A stretch of DNA of 5,097 nucleotides, taken from an uncultured Collinsella sp. (GTDB lineage Bacteria > Actinomycetota > Coriobacteriia > Coriobacteriales > Coriobacteriaceae). How positions within the stretch are numbered: position 1 is the stretch's first letter; every line of letters begins with the position of its first letter. Where the stretch lies: assembly GCA_902494685.1 (NCBI GenBank), contig CABUUE010000117.1:1-5097 (forward strand). Reading direction: 5' to 3'. The translations under genes and the position numbers were made by a program. Below the pieces are notes generated by a model, which had not been told where the DNA came from, did no database searches, and worked only from the letters and a program-made list of their open reading frames with translations. This document shows positions 4,383-5,097 of the stretch, piece after piece.

Positions 4383-5097
4383 ATGCTCAATGAGATGATT
4401 TGGGCGCTTGCCTGTTTTGGTGTTGTTGCTGCCGATATTGCCCTGAGCATGGTTCTGTTTTCAGTTCTCGATGCCGTGTCGGTGCTGACGGGCTATCCGA
4501 TCGACAATCTCGATATCCAATGGTTCCAGGCTGCCGCTCAGACGGCGTCATTTTTGATGGCGCTGCTGTGGTGGCGCTATCTGTGGCCCCGCTCCTTCAT
4601 GGCGCGCCGGCAAGGCGAACGCCCACTCGGCGGGGGAGCAGGCGCGGCATGGAAGCGCATTGCCTGCGTTGTCGTGATCGGCCTATCCATGCAGGTGGTC
4701 ATTAGCTACCTATGCGACGGCGTACTGTCGCTGCTGCCCGAGGTCGCGGCAGACTATAGCGAGCTCGTCGAGGAGACGGGCATGGGCGATACCAGCCTTC
4801 TTGCTGTCTTGACCACAGTGCTCGGCGCTCCGTTTTGCGAAGAGCTCCTGGTGCGCGGCATCATCTTTGAGTTTTCGCTGCGTGCGTTTAATCCACAGTG
4901 CCGTTCGTTCTGGAAGCGCCGGCGCCGCGCGAACGCGCAGGACGGCGCCATAGTGCCCTGGGCGGCCCCGAGTACCTGGGGCGTCGCCGCGGCAATCGTG
5001 CTGCAGGCGGCGGTCTTCGGCTTTATGCACATGAACTGGGTGCAGGGCTGCTACGCGGGCGCTGCCGGCCTCATTTTTGGTTGGGTACTCGTGACCA
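4383..5097 (+). CDS. CPBP (CAAX/Abi) family intramembrane metalloprotease, 3' end missing
   Basis: The frame is open from ATG 4383 to the window edge, giving 238 residues without a stop. The protein is a multi-pass membrane protein. Hydrophobic stretches lie near residues 5-36, 48-68, 93-118, 137-151, 199-215 and 222-238. Conserved motif 1, EExxxR, is seen as E153-E154-L-L-V-R158; motif 2, FxxxH, is F212-G-F-M-H216. These form the catalytic, metal-binding core of the CPBP family, related to Rce1-type CAAX proteases. A basic loop (KRRRR, 178-182) lies between the motifs. The third motif (usually HxxxN/D) would lie past the window edge. Bacterial members process or protect against peptides such as bacteriocins, but the substrate here is unknown. 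A strong AGGAGG supports the start. The IS and repeat immediately upstream may have separated the gene from its native promoter. Confidence 0.85.
   Translation, partial: MLNEMIWALACFGVVAADIALSMVLFSVLDAVSVLTGYPIDNLDIQWFQAAAQTASFLMALLWWRYLWPRSFMARRQGERPLGGGAGAAWKRIACVVVIGLSMQVVISYLCDGVLSLLPEVAADYSELVEETGMGDTSLLAVLTTVLGAPFCEELLVRGIIFEFSLRAFNPQCRSFWKRRRRANAQDGAIVPWAAPSTWGVAAAIVLQAAVFGFMHMNWVQGCYAGAAGLIFGWVLVT

Overview
The window is high-GC DNA that reads like a gut actinomycete of the Coriobacteriia, with Collinsella the closest match in style. That assignment rests on protein style, base composition and intergenic repeats recalled from memory, not on a search.

Layout. (1) Positions 2-2314 (+) are the end of an ABC importer operon. 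It has a substrate-binding protein of the NMT1/THI5/SsuA type, open at the left edge. Three bases later follows a single polypeptide carrying both the permease and the ATPase, which are normally two genes. (2) Positions 2315-2529 are an intergenic leader with a cluster of GGTAT/AATACC half-sites and an 11-bp-stem hairpin. It precedes a 67-residue RelB/DinJ-like ribbon-helix-helix protein (2530-2733) with no toxin gene beside it. (3) About 2768-4331 is an insertion sequence of the IS110 family. Its transposase (3092-4204, minus strand) has an intact DEDD set and the C-terminal serine motif. It has perfect 15-bp subterminal inverted repeats and a roughly 300-nt non-coding stretch on the 3' side of the transposase gene. 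These are hallmarks of the IS1111 subgroup, whose members carry a guide (bridge/seek) RNA there. (4) The element sits between two inverted copies of a palindromic intergenic repeat (2735-2767 and 4332-4371). Removing it on paper leaves a long hairpin-like target. (5) Positions 4383-5097 (+) are a CPBP (CAAX/Abi) intramembrane protease gene, open at the right edge.

How the parts relate. The importer genes are translationally close and form one transporter. The small DNA-binding protein may control its own transcription through the half-site cluster. The IS separates that gene from the protease gene and may have cut the protease gene off from an upstream promoter. The most interesting part is the IS 3' non-coding region. 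It holds short words resembling the element's own ends and the adjacent target half, as expected of an RNA that guides insertion into palindromic repeats. RNA-guided IS110 transposition is known; this particular element, its guide and its repeat target are what may be new.
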